64,000 bases of DNA from Oscillospiraceae bacterium (GCA_015067825.1 SVLQ01000001.1:76485-140484), one strand, 5' to 3'. Shown: positions 52,193 to 60,331, counted from the stretch's first letter. The notes: generated by a model from the letters alone, not told the origin. Program-made: numbers and translations.

Positions 52193-53161
52193 GTGAACGG
52201 CATGGAAACGATTCAAATACTTGTGACTGAAAAAGACACCGGCAAACGTGCCGATGTCTTTTTAGTCGAGCAGCTGGAAGGTATCTCTCGCAGTGCGGTG
52301 CAAAACCTTTTGGACAAAGGGCAAATCACCGTCAACGGTGCGGCTTGTCGGAAAAATCGTCCGATTGCTGCCGGTGATGTGTTTTTCTATACCCCTGAAG
52401 AACCTGTTACCGCAGAAATTCTGCCGGAAAATATTCCGCTGGAAATTGTCTATGAAGACAGCGACCTGCTGGTTGTCAACAAACCCAAGGGACTTTGCGT
52501 CCATCCGGCTCCCGGCAACGAACGTGGGACACTCGTCAATGCGTTGATGTACCATTGCGGCGATTCGCTTTCCGGGATCAACGGCGTGATCCGCCCGGGC
52601 ATCGTACACCGCATCGACAAAGACACCAGTGGCCTGCTGATCGTGGCCAAAAACGACCGCGCACATGTCGCGCTTGCCGAACAGATCAGTGCCCACAGCT
52701 TTGATCGCCAATACGAAGCGGTTGCTTTTGGTGCATTTTCCGATCCCTGTGGAGAGATCAATCTGCCGATCGGACGCAGCGACCGCGACCGCAAGAAGAT
52801 GGCTGTGACCGAAAAAGGACGCAGCGCAAAAACGCGATATGAAACGCTTGCAACGTATTCCGACCACAGTGTGACCTATTCGCACCTGCGTCTGACGCTC
52901 TATACCGGACGGACACACCAAATTCGTGTGCACTGTGCATCCAAAGGACATCCGATCGCCGGAGACGATGTCTATGGCAATGCCGATCGCGATCACCGCT
53001 GGTTTCCGACGCTCGAGGGGCAATGTCTGCATGCCCGCTCAATCGGTTTTGTCCATCCGACAACCGGAGAATATCTGTCGTTTACTTCGGAATTACCGGT
53101 GTATTTTCGGGACATCTTGACAAAGCTCTCGCATTGGAGTAAAATATCGATAATTGAATAA
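52193..53161 (+). CDS. rluD: RluA/RluD family pseudouridine synthase
   Basis: A 322-residue enzyme that isomerises uridines in large-subunit rRNA. An N-terminal S4 domain (about 15-75: RADVFLVEQLEGISRSAVQN) is followed by the catalytic domain with HRIDKDTSGLLIVAK (catalytic Asp near 140) and YTGRTHQIRVH. The start is GTG 52193, directly after the lspA stop, with CGGAGG five bases upstream; ATG 52202 is too far from it. The rluD symbol is by position and family only. Confidence 0.93.
   Translation: MNGMETIQILVTEKDTGKRADVFLVEQLEGISRSAVQNLLDKGQITVNGAACRKNRPIAAGDVFFYTPEEPVTAEILPENIPLEIVYEDSDLLVVNKPKGLCVHPAPGNERGTLVNALMYHCGDSLSGINGVIRPGIVHRIDKDTSGLLIVAKNDRAHVALAEQISAHSFDRQYEAVAFGAFSDPCGEINLPIGRSDRDRKKMAVTEKGRSAKTRYETLATYSDHSVTYSHLRLTLYTGRTHQIRVHCASKGHPIAGDDVYGNADRDHRWFPTLEGQCLHARSIGFVHPTTGEYLSFTSELPVYFRDILTKLSHWSKISIIE
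53117..53145 (+). promoter_or_regulatory. Promoter of the TPP riboswitch/thiT transcript
   Basis: TTGACA (53117-53122), a 17-base spacer and TAAAAT (53140-53145), inside the end of rluD. Confidence 0.82.
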
Positions 53162-53176
53162 CGTGCTAAAGCCTTT

Positions 53177-53275
53177 GGCTCTGGCACGGGGTGCTGCAGA
53201 AGTGGCTGAGATCGACTGTAATGGTCGGAACCCGAGAACCTGATCCGGATAATGCCGGCGTAGGAAAAAGCAATC
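53177..53275 (+). ncRNA. TPP riboswitch (THI box)
   Basis: The THI-box signature is complete: ACGGGGTGCTG, then GGCTGAGA (53204-53211), then AACCCGAGAACCTGATC, then CCGGATAATGCCGGCGTAGG. It senses thiamine pyrophosphate. A terminator follows at 53287 and the thiamine transporter gene at 53368, so thiamine shuts off uptake. Confidence 0.97.
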
Positions 53276-53286
53276 AAGCCGTTCTT

Positions 53287-53321
53287 CCGCACAATTTTTT
53301 CGAAAATTGTGTGGATTTTTA
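53287..53321 (+). terminator. TPP-riboswitch-controlled terminator
   Basis: CCGCACAATTTT and AAAATTGTGTGG form a 12-bp stem followed by ATTTTTAT, placed between the aptamer and the thiT ribosome site. Confidence 0.9.
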
Positions 53322-53367
53322 TATGTATCAGACGGATCAGGCATAGAAAAATACGGAGGTATTTTGT

Positions 53368-53928
53368 ATGAATGGACGTCAAACTGTCAGAAAACTGACC
53401 GAATCCGCGATTCTGGTCGCGTTGGGCTTTGTTTTGAGTTATGTGCGGATCAAATTCCTTGCCTATGGCGGTTCGATCACCGCACTCTCAATGCTCCCGA
53501 TCTTGCTGATCGGTTACCGCTGCGGCATTCTTTGGGGTTTGGGTAGCGGTGTTGTCTACGGCTTGCTGCAGGCTTTGCAGGAGGGCTCGCTTGCTCCGCC
53601 GGCTTCCGGCCTTGGCGAATATTTTGCGATGATGGCGCTCGACTATGTATTTGCATTTGGTGTTCTGGGCCTCTCGGCTCTGTTCCGCAAAAGTCGCTGC
53701 GGTCTTGCGGTTTCATCTGTCGTTTGCCTTTCGCTCCGCTACGTTTGCCATATCGCCTCCGGTGTGATCCTTTGGGGCAGCTACGCCTGGGAAGGCTGGG
53801 CTGTCTGGCCGTATTCCATTGCTTATAACGGTACCTTTATGCTACCGGAGATTATTTTCACCACAGCCGCAGCATACCTGATGACACGTTATATTCCCGC
53901 TCGTTATATCCAACCACTCAAAAAATAG
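53368..53928 (+). CDS. thiT: Energy-coupled thiamine transporter ThiT
   Basis: A 186-residue ECF S component with six membrane helices. ThiT text is clear: LTESAILVALGFVLSYV, YGGSITALSMLPILLIGYRC, and a late GSYAWEGWAVWPYSIAYNG with the aromatic residues that stack on thiamine. It needs a shared EcfA/A'/T module, not encoded here. It is controlled by the TPP riboswitch. CGGAGG precedes the start. Confidence 0.96.
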   Translation: MNGRQTVRKLTESAILVALGFVLSYVRIKFLAYGGSITALSMLPILLIGYRCGILWGLGSGVVYGLLQALQEGSLAPPASGLGEYFAMMALDYVFAFGVLGLSALFRKSRCGLAVSSVVCLSLRYVCHIASGVILWGSYAWEGWAVWPYSIAYNGTFMLPEIIFTTAAAYLMTRYIPARYIQPLKK

Positions 53929-53939
53929 GGGGGGCTACC

Positions 53940-54746
53940 ATGGGTAAGTTTTCCAAAGTTCTGATCGCAACCGATCTCGACGGCACTTTGCTTGACAGCA
54001 AAAAGAAAATTGGCGCTGCTTCTCTGGAGGCGATCCGCTACTTTATGTCCGAAGGCGGACACTTTACGTTTTCCACCGGCCGGCTTTATCAGTCGTTTAC
54101 GGGTATCGCCGATATCGTTCCGTACAATGCGCCGGTCATCTTCGCAAACGGTGCACAGATCGTGGACCTTGCGACGACCGATTTGATCTACGAACGTCCG
54201 CTGGAAGACGATGCGATCGATATCTGCCGCGATGTTTTGGCTCGCTTCCCGGGAGCGGCAGTGGAACTCTATGCCCATAAACGCAGCGCAGTCGTCCAGT
54301 ACAACGACATTTCGATCAAGCACATGCTGGATTTCAAAATCGAACACACGCTCTTCAGAACTTTGGAAGAATTCCCGCGCCCGTGGGCGAAAGTTCTCTT
54401 CACCGAAGAGACCGAAACCTTGCGCGAGATTGCGGAGTTCATCCGCGAACGCTACAAAAAGGCGACAGTTTGCTTCTCTTCCAAGTATTTCTTAGAGGTC
54501 TTCCACAGTGCCGTCGACAAGGGCACCAGCACGCACAAATTGGCCGAGATCCTCGGTATTTCCAAGGATGATATCTACACCTCCGGCGATCAGGAAAACG
54601 ATCTGGCGCTTCTGAAAGCGGCAAAGATCGCTTTTGCCCCGGCCAACGCGCTGCCGTCGGTCAAAGAACAGGTGGATGTCATCCTGCCGGACAACGACCA
54701 CGATATGATGGCCGCCCTCATTGCCCATCTCGACAAGCTGTATTGA
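53940..54746 (+). CDS. HAD family hydrolase (Cof-type)
   Basis: A 268-residue HAD phosphatase, type IIB cap. Motif I is DLDGTLLDSKK (nucleophile Asp and acid Asp), motif II lies in FSTGR, motif III Lys lies in the DKGTSTHKLAEILGI region, and motif IV is GDQENDLALLKAA. Substrates in this group are sugar phosphates or flavin/PLP-type phosphates; none is indicated. It starts 11 bases after thiT with GGGGGG upstream, so it probably shares the riboswitch-controlled transcript. Confidence 0.93.
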   Translation: MGKFSKVLIATDLDGTLLDSKKKIGAASLEAIRYFMSEGGHFTFSTGRLYQSFTGIADIVPYNAPVIFANGAQIVDLATTDLIYERPLEDDAIDICRDVLARFPGAAVELYAHKRSAVVQYNDISIKHMLDFKIEHTLFRTLEEFPRPWAKVLFTEETETLREIAEFIRERYKKATVCFSSKYFLEVFHSAVDKGTSTHKLAEILGISKDDIYTSGDQENDLALLKAAKIAFAPANALPSVKEQVDVILPDNDHDMMAALIAHLDKLY

Positions 54747-54888
54747 TCCGGTTTTGCCGGCTGTCGGCTTTTCGTACGTAATACGCGCACGTGTCGGCTT
54801 CGGGCTGACCGCAGGGCAGTGCCCGGTCAAGACAACATTCGCCTTCTCGCTGGTAAATACAGTCGGCTGTGCAGGGAATGAATGTCAT
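54718..54888 (-). CDS. Small cysteine-rich protein (56 residues)
   Basis: Minus-strand ATG 54888 to TGA 54718. The text MTFIPCTADCIYQREGEC, then CLDRALPCG and DTCAYY, has the spaced Cys pattern C-x3-C-x-Y-x3-G-x-C of small clostridial proteins often misnamed 'hydroxymyristoyl-ACP dehydratase'. They are possible metal-binding mini-proteins of unknown role. AAAGGAG lies upstream but 12 bases away. The 3' end overlaps the convergent HAD gene by 29 bases. Confidence 0.55.
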   Translation of the reverse strand: MTFIPCTADCIYQREGECCLDRALPCGQPEADTCAYYVRKADSRQNRINTACRDGQ

Positions 54889-54944
54889 GTGCCCGATGCT
54901 CTCCTTTATTCATAAAATTCCTTGCCGATCCCGTAATAATTTCA

Positions 54945-54996
54945 CCCTCTGTGATAAACCATAAGTATCGACGACTTCATTGTTTATCACAGGGGG
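54945..54996. promoter_or_regulatory. Long inverted repeat before the membrane-fusion gene
   Basis: CCCTCTGTGATAAAC (54945-54959) and GTTTATCACAGGGGG (54982-54996) are complementary over 15 bases with one G-T pair, separated by 22 bases. The right arm contains AGGGGG, the likely ribosome site of the gene at 55008, and is followed by CATTTTTAT. It could act as a terminator, an SD-masking hairpin or a two-site operator between the divergent genes. Confidence 0.6.
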
Positions 54997-55007
54997 CATT
55001 TTTATAC

Positions 55008-56087
55008 ATGAAGAGACTGATCCGTACCTTAGTACTTACGGCTGTAGCTATCGCATTGCTCTGGCAGTATCTGCCGTCGGCCCTTGTGCCGCAGCCGATC
55101 ACGGTTGAAGCGATTTCGCCCAAGCAGATGACGGTCTACGAATCGATCGCCTGCGACGGTACTTTGCGTTCTGCCGAAACTTTCCGGCTTTCGATCGGTG
55201 TTCCTGCGGAGATTTTGGAAGTATATGTGCAGCCCGGAGATTTGGTCTCTGCCGGACAGCCGCTCATTTCGTACCGATGCCTCTCTACAGAAGAGATCAC
55301 CGCCGGACTTTATTCGACCGAACTAAGCAACCGACTGCAAAGTACGGCAGAACGGCTCGACGACGCCAAAATTCTGGCCGCTGCGGAATATTATGCGGTC
55401 AGCGGGGAACTTCCGTCGTATTTCAAAGACTTCTATCTCCCGCCCGACACGATTGTCGAAACAGCAGCCAATTCATCCGGAGTTTTGGTTGCGCCAAAAG
55501 ACGGAACGGTTACGTCGGTGTTCTGTTCCGGTGGCGATTTGGTCAGCGGGCTGTTTACGGCAGCAGTCGTAGAGAATACCGTACGCATTGTCGCGCAGCT
55601 GCGTGCGCCGGAAGCCACGCTGCCAAAACTGGTGGTCGGATTGCCGGTCAATATTAGCGGCGCGGCATTCGGTGACCGCATTTTTCCCGCACGTGTTTCT
55701 GCAATCGGGACGCAAGCGATCGCAACCGGCGGATTGCTTGGAAAAAGTGAGACATACATCGAAGTAACCGCAGAAATCAACACAAGCGATATGTTGATGA
55801 GTGGCTTAACGGTTCGCGGTACGATCTTTTTTATCGCCTACGACAATGCTGTGGTTGTTCCACACGAGGCGATTACCGTCGACGAAAAGGGGAAGGAATT
55901 TGTCTATCGCTATGTTGACGGCGTACTTCACAAGACACCGATTACGGTGCTATACGAAAACGACGACGGTGTTGTCTGCGGCGGTGAAATTGCGCTGACC
56001 GATCAGTTGGTGCGATCGCCGTCTGCGGATCTTCGGCACGGAAGTGTCGTTGTGTGCACAAACGTAGAATCGGAGGCTTCGGAATGA
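55008..56087 (+). CDS. Membrane-fusion (HlyD/MacA-like) subunit of an ABC exporter
   Basis: A 359-residue protein. An N-terminal membrane helix or uncleaved signal (about 5-24) is followed by the barrel-sandwich parts (FRLSIGVPAEILEVYVQPGD, SGQPL-like SAGQPLISY), a short helical hairpin, then GVLVAPKDGTVTSVFCSGGD and a beta-barrel domain. This fits a periplasmic-adaptor-type protein feeding a MacB-like permease, which follows with ATGA overlap. The start is ATG 55008; upstream in-frame sequence crosses the inverted repeat and is not credible coding. Confidence 0.8.
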   Translation: MKRLIRTLVLTAVAIALLWQYLPSALVPQPITVEAISPKQMTVYESIACDGTLRSAETFRLSIGVPAEILEVYVQPGDLVSAGQPLISYRCLSTEEITAGLYSTELSNRLQSTAERLDDAKILAAAEYYAVSGELPSYFKDFYLPPDTIVETAANSSGVLVAPKDGTVTSVFCSGGDLVSGLFTAAVVENTVRIVAQLRAPEATLPKLVVGLPVNISGAAFGDRIFPARVSAIGTQAIATGGLLGKSETYIEVTAEINTSDMLMSGLTVRGTIFFIAYDNAVVVPHEAITVDEKGKEFVYRYVDGVLHKTPITVLYENDDGVVCGGEIALTDQLVRSPSADLRHGSVVVCTNVESEASE

Positions 56088-57271
56088 AATCTATGCCGGA
56101 TTTTTTCTTCATGGCCGCAAAAAACGTTGGCCGCGGCCGCTGGCGTTCCGGATTGACGATTGTGGCGATTGTGATAGGCCTCACCGCTGTGCTATTGTTG
56201 ACAACGATCGGCGAGAGCGGAAAAAACCTGATCCACAAAGAACTGACCGGAATCGGTATTGACGGCATCATGATCTTCAGCGATGACCATTCCGGTCTTG
56301 GTCTGCGTGACGGTGAGCGAATCGTCGACCGAATCGACTCCGTCACGTCGGTTATGCCGTTCGAAACCGCAATCGGTTACTATCGTGTTCGCTCTGCTGC
56401 GGCAGAAACTGCGGTTGCTATCGGGGTTGATCCGCTGGCAGTCGATTATATGTCGCTGGAAGTGCTACATGGCCGTATGTTTTCGGAGAGTGAATGCAAA
56501 AACACGCGTCCGGTCTGTGTGGTTGGCACTGATTTTGCGCTGGAAACGTTCAAACGTGAAAATGTTGTTGGACGAGAGGTTGAACTCACCTTGAACGGTC
56601 ACACCGCTGTCTATACCATTATCGGTGTTGCCAATTCCGCATTGAATGAACTGTCATCGTTGATCGGTGTGCGGCTGCCGCCGTTTCTCTATCTGCCATA
56701 CAGCATAGTCGGTGATGCCGAAAACCTGAGCCAAATCGCCGTACAGGTTAGCGTAGATGCAAATGCCGCAGAAACCGCCGACCAAATTCGCACACTGCTG
56801 CGAAAGACCAACACCAACGGTCCTCATTTTCTGGTTGAAAACATGAGCGGCTATGTTACGGAGTTTGCAGCGGTTGTTGATGTTGTGACCATTGTGTTGG
56901 CAGCAACCGCGGCGATTTCTCTGATTGTCGCTGGAATTGGCATCATGAATTCCATGCTCGCAACGGTCTCTGACCGAAAAAGCGAAATTGGCGTCATGAA
57001 AGCAATCGGTGCGAGTGCGACACAAATTGCCGTGATTTTTTTGAGTGAGGCGCTGATTTTAACATTGATCGGTTGCATCGCAGGACTGGTTTTGGCGGCA
57101 ATTCTGCTTATAGTAGCAAACGCGCAATTTGCATCGGTGCTGCATCCGACGGCCAATAGTATTTTGTTTCCGTTAGCCATAACCCTTGCGGTTGGTCTGC
57201 TTTCCGGGTTATTGCCGGCAATCTCCGCCGCACGCCTGCAGCCGATCGAGGCAATTCGCTGTGATGGATAA
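56084..57271 (+). CDS. MacB-like ABC transporter permease
   Basis: A 395-residue FtsX/MacB-type permease. One N-terminal helix (about 22-42: RSGLTIVAIVIGLTAVLLLT) is followed by a large extracytoplasmic MacB-PCD domain (about 45-265) and three C-terminal helices with GIGIMNSMLATVSDRKSEIGV and the conserved VMKAIGAS coupling helix. CGGAGG precedes the start. No ATP-binding subunit gene lies on either side, so the transporter needs an ATPase encoded elsewhere. Confidence 0.88.
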   Translation: MKSMPDFFFMAAKNVGRGRWRSGLTIVAIVIGLTAVLLLTTIGESGKNLIHKELTGIGIDGIMIFSDDHSGLGLRDGERIVDRIDSVTSVMPFETAIGYYRVRSAAAETAVAIGVDPLAVDYMSLEVLHGRMFSESECKNTRPVCVVGTDFALETFKRENVVGREVELTLNGHTAVYTIIGVANSALNELSSLIGVRLPPFLYLPYSIVGDAENLSQIAVQVSVDANAAETADQIRTLLRKTNTNGPHFLVENMSGYVTEFAAVVDVVTIVLAATAAISLIVAGIGIMNSMLATVSDRKSEIGVMKAIGASATQIAVIFLSEALILTLIGCIAGLVLAAILLIVANAQFASVLHPTANSILFPLAITLAVGLLSGLLPAISAARLQPIEAIRCDG

Positions 57272-57277
57272 ATTCCC

Positions 57278-57306
57278 TTGCTTTATACCTGTGATTTCGG
57301 TATAAT
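57278..57306 (+). promoter_or_regulatory. Promoter of the 57339 unit
   Basis: TTGCTT (57278-57283), a 17-base spacer and TATAAT (57301-57306). Confidence 0.8.
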
Positions 57307-57338
57307 GATATCAGAACCGTAAAAAGGGGATATGAAGT

Positions 57339-58088
57339 ATGCCGAGACACCTGTCAACACCCAATCTGCCGGAAACGGCTGTTTGCCATATGCTGGTGGC
57401 TGAATTTGCCTGTCCGCGCCTCGCGGCAGCTCTTGCCGCACACGGCGTGCAGGTCTTGCCTGCGCCGAAAACCATGTCGCTGCCGTATCGCGTCAACGAC
57501 CATGCCGACATGAACTGCCGGCATCTCGGTGGGAAGGAGTTGATGGTATTCCGCGATGCTTTGCTCCATCCCGACATGAATGCCGCCGGGCTAAAAGTGA
57601 TTCGCTCTGCCACTCCGGCCGGTGAAAAATATCCCGCAGATGCCGCGTTGAATGCGCTCTTGCTCTCCGGCTTTGTCTTCCACAAGAGCGATATCACCGA
57701 TCCTGCCTTGCGGGATGCTCTTGCGGAACGCGGCTACGAACCAATTTCCGTCAACCAGGGTTACACGGCCTGCTCCGTGGCGATCGTCGATGAGAACTCC
57801 GTCATCACGGCAGACGAACGCATCGCCGCCGAAGCTTCCGACATCGGCCTTGATGTACTGCTGATATCTCCGGGACATATTTGTCTGCCCGGTTACGATT
57901 ACGGTTTTATCGGCGGCGCCTGCGGCAAGATCGCTCCCGACAAGCTTGCCTTCACCGGTACGCTGAAGCATCATCCCGACTATGCGCGGATCCTCGCGTT
58001 TTTAACGGAACGAGGCGTAGAAGCAGTATTTTTGACCGAAGAACCGTGTTTCGACTGCGGTGGCTTGATCCCTGTCACGCAGCTGTGA
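57339..58088 (+). CDS. Conserved hypothetical protein (possible DUF6873/GME-fold)
   Basis: A 249-residue soluble protein with no signal or membrane helix. Striking text includes VNQGYTACSVAIVDENSVIT, ADERIAAEAS, LISPGHICLPGYDYGFIGG and EEPCFDCGG near the end. The repeated short beta-strand pattern with NQGY-CS and late Gly-rich turn recalls guanidino-modifying-enzyme-like folds, and I weakly recall a clostridial DUF6873 family of this kind. No reaction can be assigned. AGGGGA lies eight bases before the ATG. Two small membrane-associated ORFs follow in the same transcript. Confidence 0.6.
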   Translation: MPRHLSTPNLPETAVCHMLVAEFACPRLAAALAAHGVQVLPAPKTMSLPYRVNDHADMNCRHLGGKELMVFRDALLHPDMNAAGLKVIRSATPAGEKYPADAALNALLLSGFVFHKSDITDPALRDALAERGYEPISVNQGYTACSVAIVDENSVITADERIAAEASDIGLDVLLISPGHICLPGYDYGFIGGACGKIAPDKLAFTGTLKHHPDYARILAFLTERGVEAVFLTEEPCFDCGGLIPVTQL

Positions 58089-58156
58089 CGCCAAATGCCG
58101 TCTGTGCATAGAATGGAACGCAGCCGGCATTTTGGGGCTGCGGGAAGGGGCATTTT

Positions 58157-58327
58157 ATGCACAAGATCCTGGATGGGCTGCTCGGCAAGAGCGGCGGTAT
58201 CCCACTCATCTTTGCCGGGGCAGCATTGTTGGTCTTGATGGTCGTTCCGGCAAAGCTGCTGCTCTTGCTGCTTTCGATTGGTTGGATGGTTGGTGGTCTC
58301 TGCGTATACAAGCGCACCGGAAAATAG
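58157..58327 (+). CDS. Small membrane protein (56 residues)
   Basis: ATG 58157 to TAG 58327, preceded by GAAGGGG. The peptide begins MHKILDGLLGKSGGIPL, then has one or two hydrophobic helices (about 17-50) and a basic end VYKRTGK. I recognise no family. It sits between the 249-residue protein and the SpoVM-like peptide, before a shared terminator, which suggests a joint role. Confidence 0.6.
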   Translation: MHKILDGLLGKSGGIPLIFAGAALLVLMVVPAKLLLLLLSIGWMVGGLCVYKRTGK

Positions 58328-58344
58328 CAGAGAGAAAGGGAACT

Positions 58345-58431
58345 ATGCAAATTATCATTTGGGATGCGCCGCGAATCGTAAAGCGAATTCTCCGTGCGGC
58401 ATTTGGCATCAAACCGAACAAGCAAAGCTGA
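58345..58431 (+). CDS. spoVM: SpoVM-like peptide (28 residues)
   Basis: ATG 58345 to TGA 58431, preceded by AGAAAGGG. The peptide has the size and layout of SpoVM, the amphipathic peptide that marks the curved forespore membrane and anchors coat assembly. Against my recollection of the B. subtilis peptide, Pro9, Ile15, Arg17, Ala18 and Gly21 fall at the same positions (here DAPRIV and ILRAAFG). Pro9 is the residue that bends the helix. Hydrophobic and basic residues alternate as in an amphipathic helix. It is the main sporulation hint in the window. Being so short, it could still be a chance match. Confidence 0.68.
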   Translation: MQIIIWDAPRIVKRILRAAFGIKPNKQS

Positions 58432-58441
58432 ATACATAAGA

Positions 58442-58481
58442 AACACCCGGACGGTTTAAAACCGTCCGGGTGTTATTTGCT
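58442..58481. terminator. Bidirectional terminator after the SpoVM-like gene
   Basis: AACACCCGGACGGTTT (58442-58457) and AAACCGTCCGGGTGTT (58459-58474) form a 16-bp stem followed by ATTTGCTTGTTT. It also faces the end of the minus-strand gene at 58485. Confidence 0.9.
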
Positions 58482-58484
58482 TGT

Positions 58485-60293
58485 TTACGCTTCCGGTGCG
58501 GCGATGAAGCCGTAATAGCGGCCCATCCAGTAGGGGAGCGTGTAGTAGTAACAGCTTTCGACTTCGAGTTTGCTTTTTTTGTAGTAATCAAAATCGATTT
58601 CTTTGTACCACCAGTAGTTGCGGTCGAATTTGCTGATCATGCGTTCATCCGGCGGCAGGAGCCAGTCGGTTTCTTCGTAACCACCGCGCAGGATGCGCTT
58701 TGGGACGTCGCGGCGGTTAAAGAGGCCGACTGCGCAGTCGAGCATAGAAGCGTTGCCGCGCAGGAACCACGTCGCGATCGCGTTGGCATCGATCTTCATG
58801 TCGGGATCGCCGAGCATGAACACGAAATCCGTGTAGGGGTTATGCTCGCGGGCGATCGAGGTACGCCATGTTTTATAACCATCGACGTATTTCTTGCGCA
58901 GGACGGGATCGTGTTCGAGTTCAAAGAGCCCCCAGAATGCGAGGTTGGCGTTGCCGTGGTCACCGTACATCAGATCCTCAAAGATATCGATACCCTGCAG
59001 CGTGCAGACCTGATAAAAGCGGTCGTAGTGCTTGACAGGCAGATCGGCATAACCCATTTCAATGAGTTTGTCGTGCTCTTCTTTCCAATGGCCCTCTTCG
59101 CCGAGAATGTACATCGTTGCTTTCAGATACATCAAAATCATCGCCGAGTTGAGCGCAGCGTCGGCGTATGCCATTTCCGTGGCGAAATAACGCGGACTGT
59201 ATTTGGCCCAAGTCGTCGGCTCGCCGTTGCATTCCCACATCTCATATCCGTGGTCGAGGATGTGCTGCATCGTGGCACGGACAGAGGTTTTGATCAGTTC
59301 GTCGAGCTCGGGATCGACCGGGCCGAGGATCTTGTGAGCGAAATAATAGGCGAGGAAGTGGCCGGTGAGCTCGTCGCTGGAGGTATCACCCTTGTAGATA
59401 ATGTCGTCATCGGTGTAGCCCTCGGAACGGTAAAGCGCGGCGAGACGATCCGGTACCGGCGCCGATGCGTCGATGACTTTGTTGGCAATTCCTTTTCTGC
59501 GGGCATGGCGCGTATCCAGACACGTTGCTTTGCCGTTTTCTTTCTTGAAGAAAAGGCCGTCGTCCGGGACAGGTTCGGACGTCGTGACGTACGAACGGGC
59601 GATAAAGCCGTCGCCTCTGCCGTGGATGTAGGTCAGCAGCAGGACCGCTTCATAGGCACGGGTCGCAACCTTCAAGGCTTCTTTCGCTTCGGGGGAATCA
59701 GCACCCTTTTCGGTAGCCATGCAGTGGTAACGCAGCATTTCGCCGATCGCAAATTCGGCCGTGAAGCCGCCGTCGTTGTCGGAGTGGCCGTAGGGAACGG
59801 CTGATGAAATATCGCGTTCTTTTTTCAGCGTCTTCTGCGTGATCATACCGTGGCGGTCGATTGCCGTCAGCGTTTCCTTTGTCAATCCGGCGATTTTTTC
59901 CTCAACGGTCATTTCGCGCATTTCGATGAAGGAAACACCGGTCTCGGTCTGCACCCAAACGTTGTGGCCTTCCGCCCAAAGCGAACGAACCTTATTGTCG
60001 GGAAGCTCGTGGTCGGCCGCAAAATACTGCACGATGTCTTCCTTCCGCGCTTCGTTGGGGGCATAACGCGTCAGACCGGCATTGTCGGTGCCCATCCAGA
60101 TGACGTCGTCGTCGCCATGGGCAAAAACCGTATAATCTTTTTTGGCCGCAGGCAGCGGCAGTCTGATATCGGAAAGGTCGGCTTGCTCCGCGACTCGTGC
60201 AAACAGGCGCTTAGGGATGCGGGGATCTGTCTTCTCATAAACGGTGACCACACGCGAACGGTGATTTTTGGGGAATACAATCGGAAAATTCAT
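58485..60293 (-). CDS. 602-residue unknown protein: propeller-like N-terminus plus helical toroid-like domain
   Basis: No signal peptide or membrane helix. The N-terminal ~125 residues contain two propeller-blade-like repeats (DDVIWMGTDNAGLTRYAP and VRSLWAEGHNVWVQTETGV), as in two-component-regulator propellers. The remaining ~470 residues are helix-rich with many Trp/Tyr/His: GGFTAEFAIGEMLRYHCMA, HGRGDGFIARSY, GDTSSDELTGHFLAYYF, WAKYSPRYF and LFELEHDPVL. This looks like an alpha/alpha-toroid enzyme, for example an epimerase- or glycosidase-like fold. I know no named family for the combination. GCGAGGG precedes the ATG. Confidence 0.6.
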   Translation of the reverse strand: MNFPIVFPKNHRSRVVTVYEKTDPRIPKRLFARVAEQADLSDIRLPLPAAKKDYTVFAHGDDDVIWMGTDNAGLTRYAPNEARKEDIVQYFAADHELPDNKVRSLWAEGHNVWVQTETGVSFIEMREMTVEEKIAGLTKETLTAIDRHGMITQKTLKKERDISSAVPYGHSDNDGGFTAEFAIGEMLRYHCMATEKGADSPEAKEALKVATRAYEAVLLLTYIHGRGDGFIARSYVTTSEPVPDDGLFFKKENGKATCLDTRHARRKGIANKVIDASAPVPDRLAALYRSEGYTDDDIIYKGDTSSDELTGHFLAYYFAHKILGPVDPELDELIKTSVRATMQHILDHGYEMWECNGEPTTWAKYSPRYFATEMAYADAALNSAMILMYLKATMYILGEEGHWKEEHDKLIEMGYADLPVKHYDRFYQVCTLQGIDIFEDLMYGDHGNANLAFWGLFELEHDPVLRKKYVDGYKTWRTSIAREHNPYTDFVFMLGDPDMKIDANAIATWFLRGNASMLDCAVGLFNRRDVPKRILRGGYEETDWLLPPDERMISKFDRNYWWYKEIDFDYYKKSKLEVESCYYYTLPYWMGRYYGFIAAPEA

Positions 60294-60331
60294 ATAGGTA
60301 CCCTCGCTTTCTTATTTTGTGGGATATCTTT

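Noticed and set aside
58470-59804. A 444-codon plus-strand frame opposite the 602-residue gene
   Set aside because: No ribosome site, starts inside a terminator, and the minus-strand frame has better composition and a defined start.
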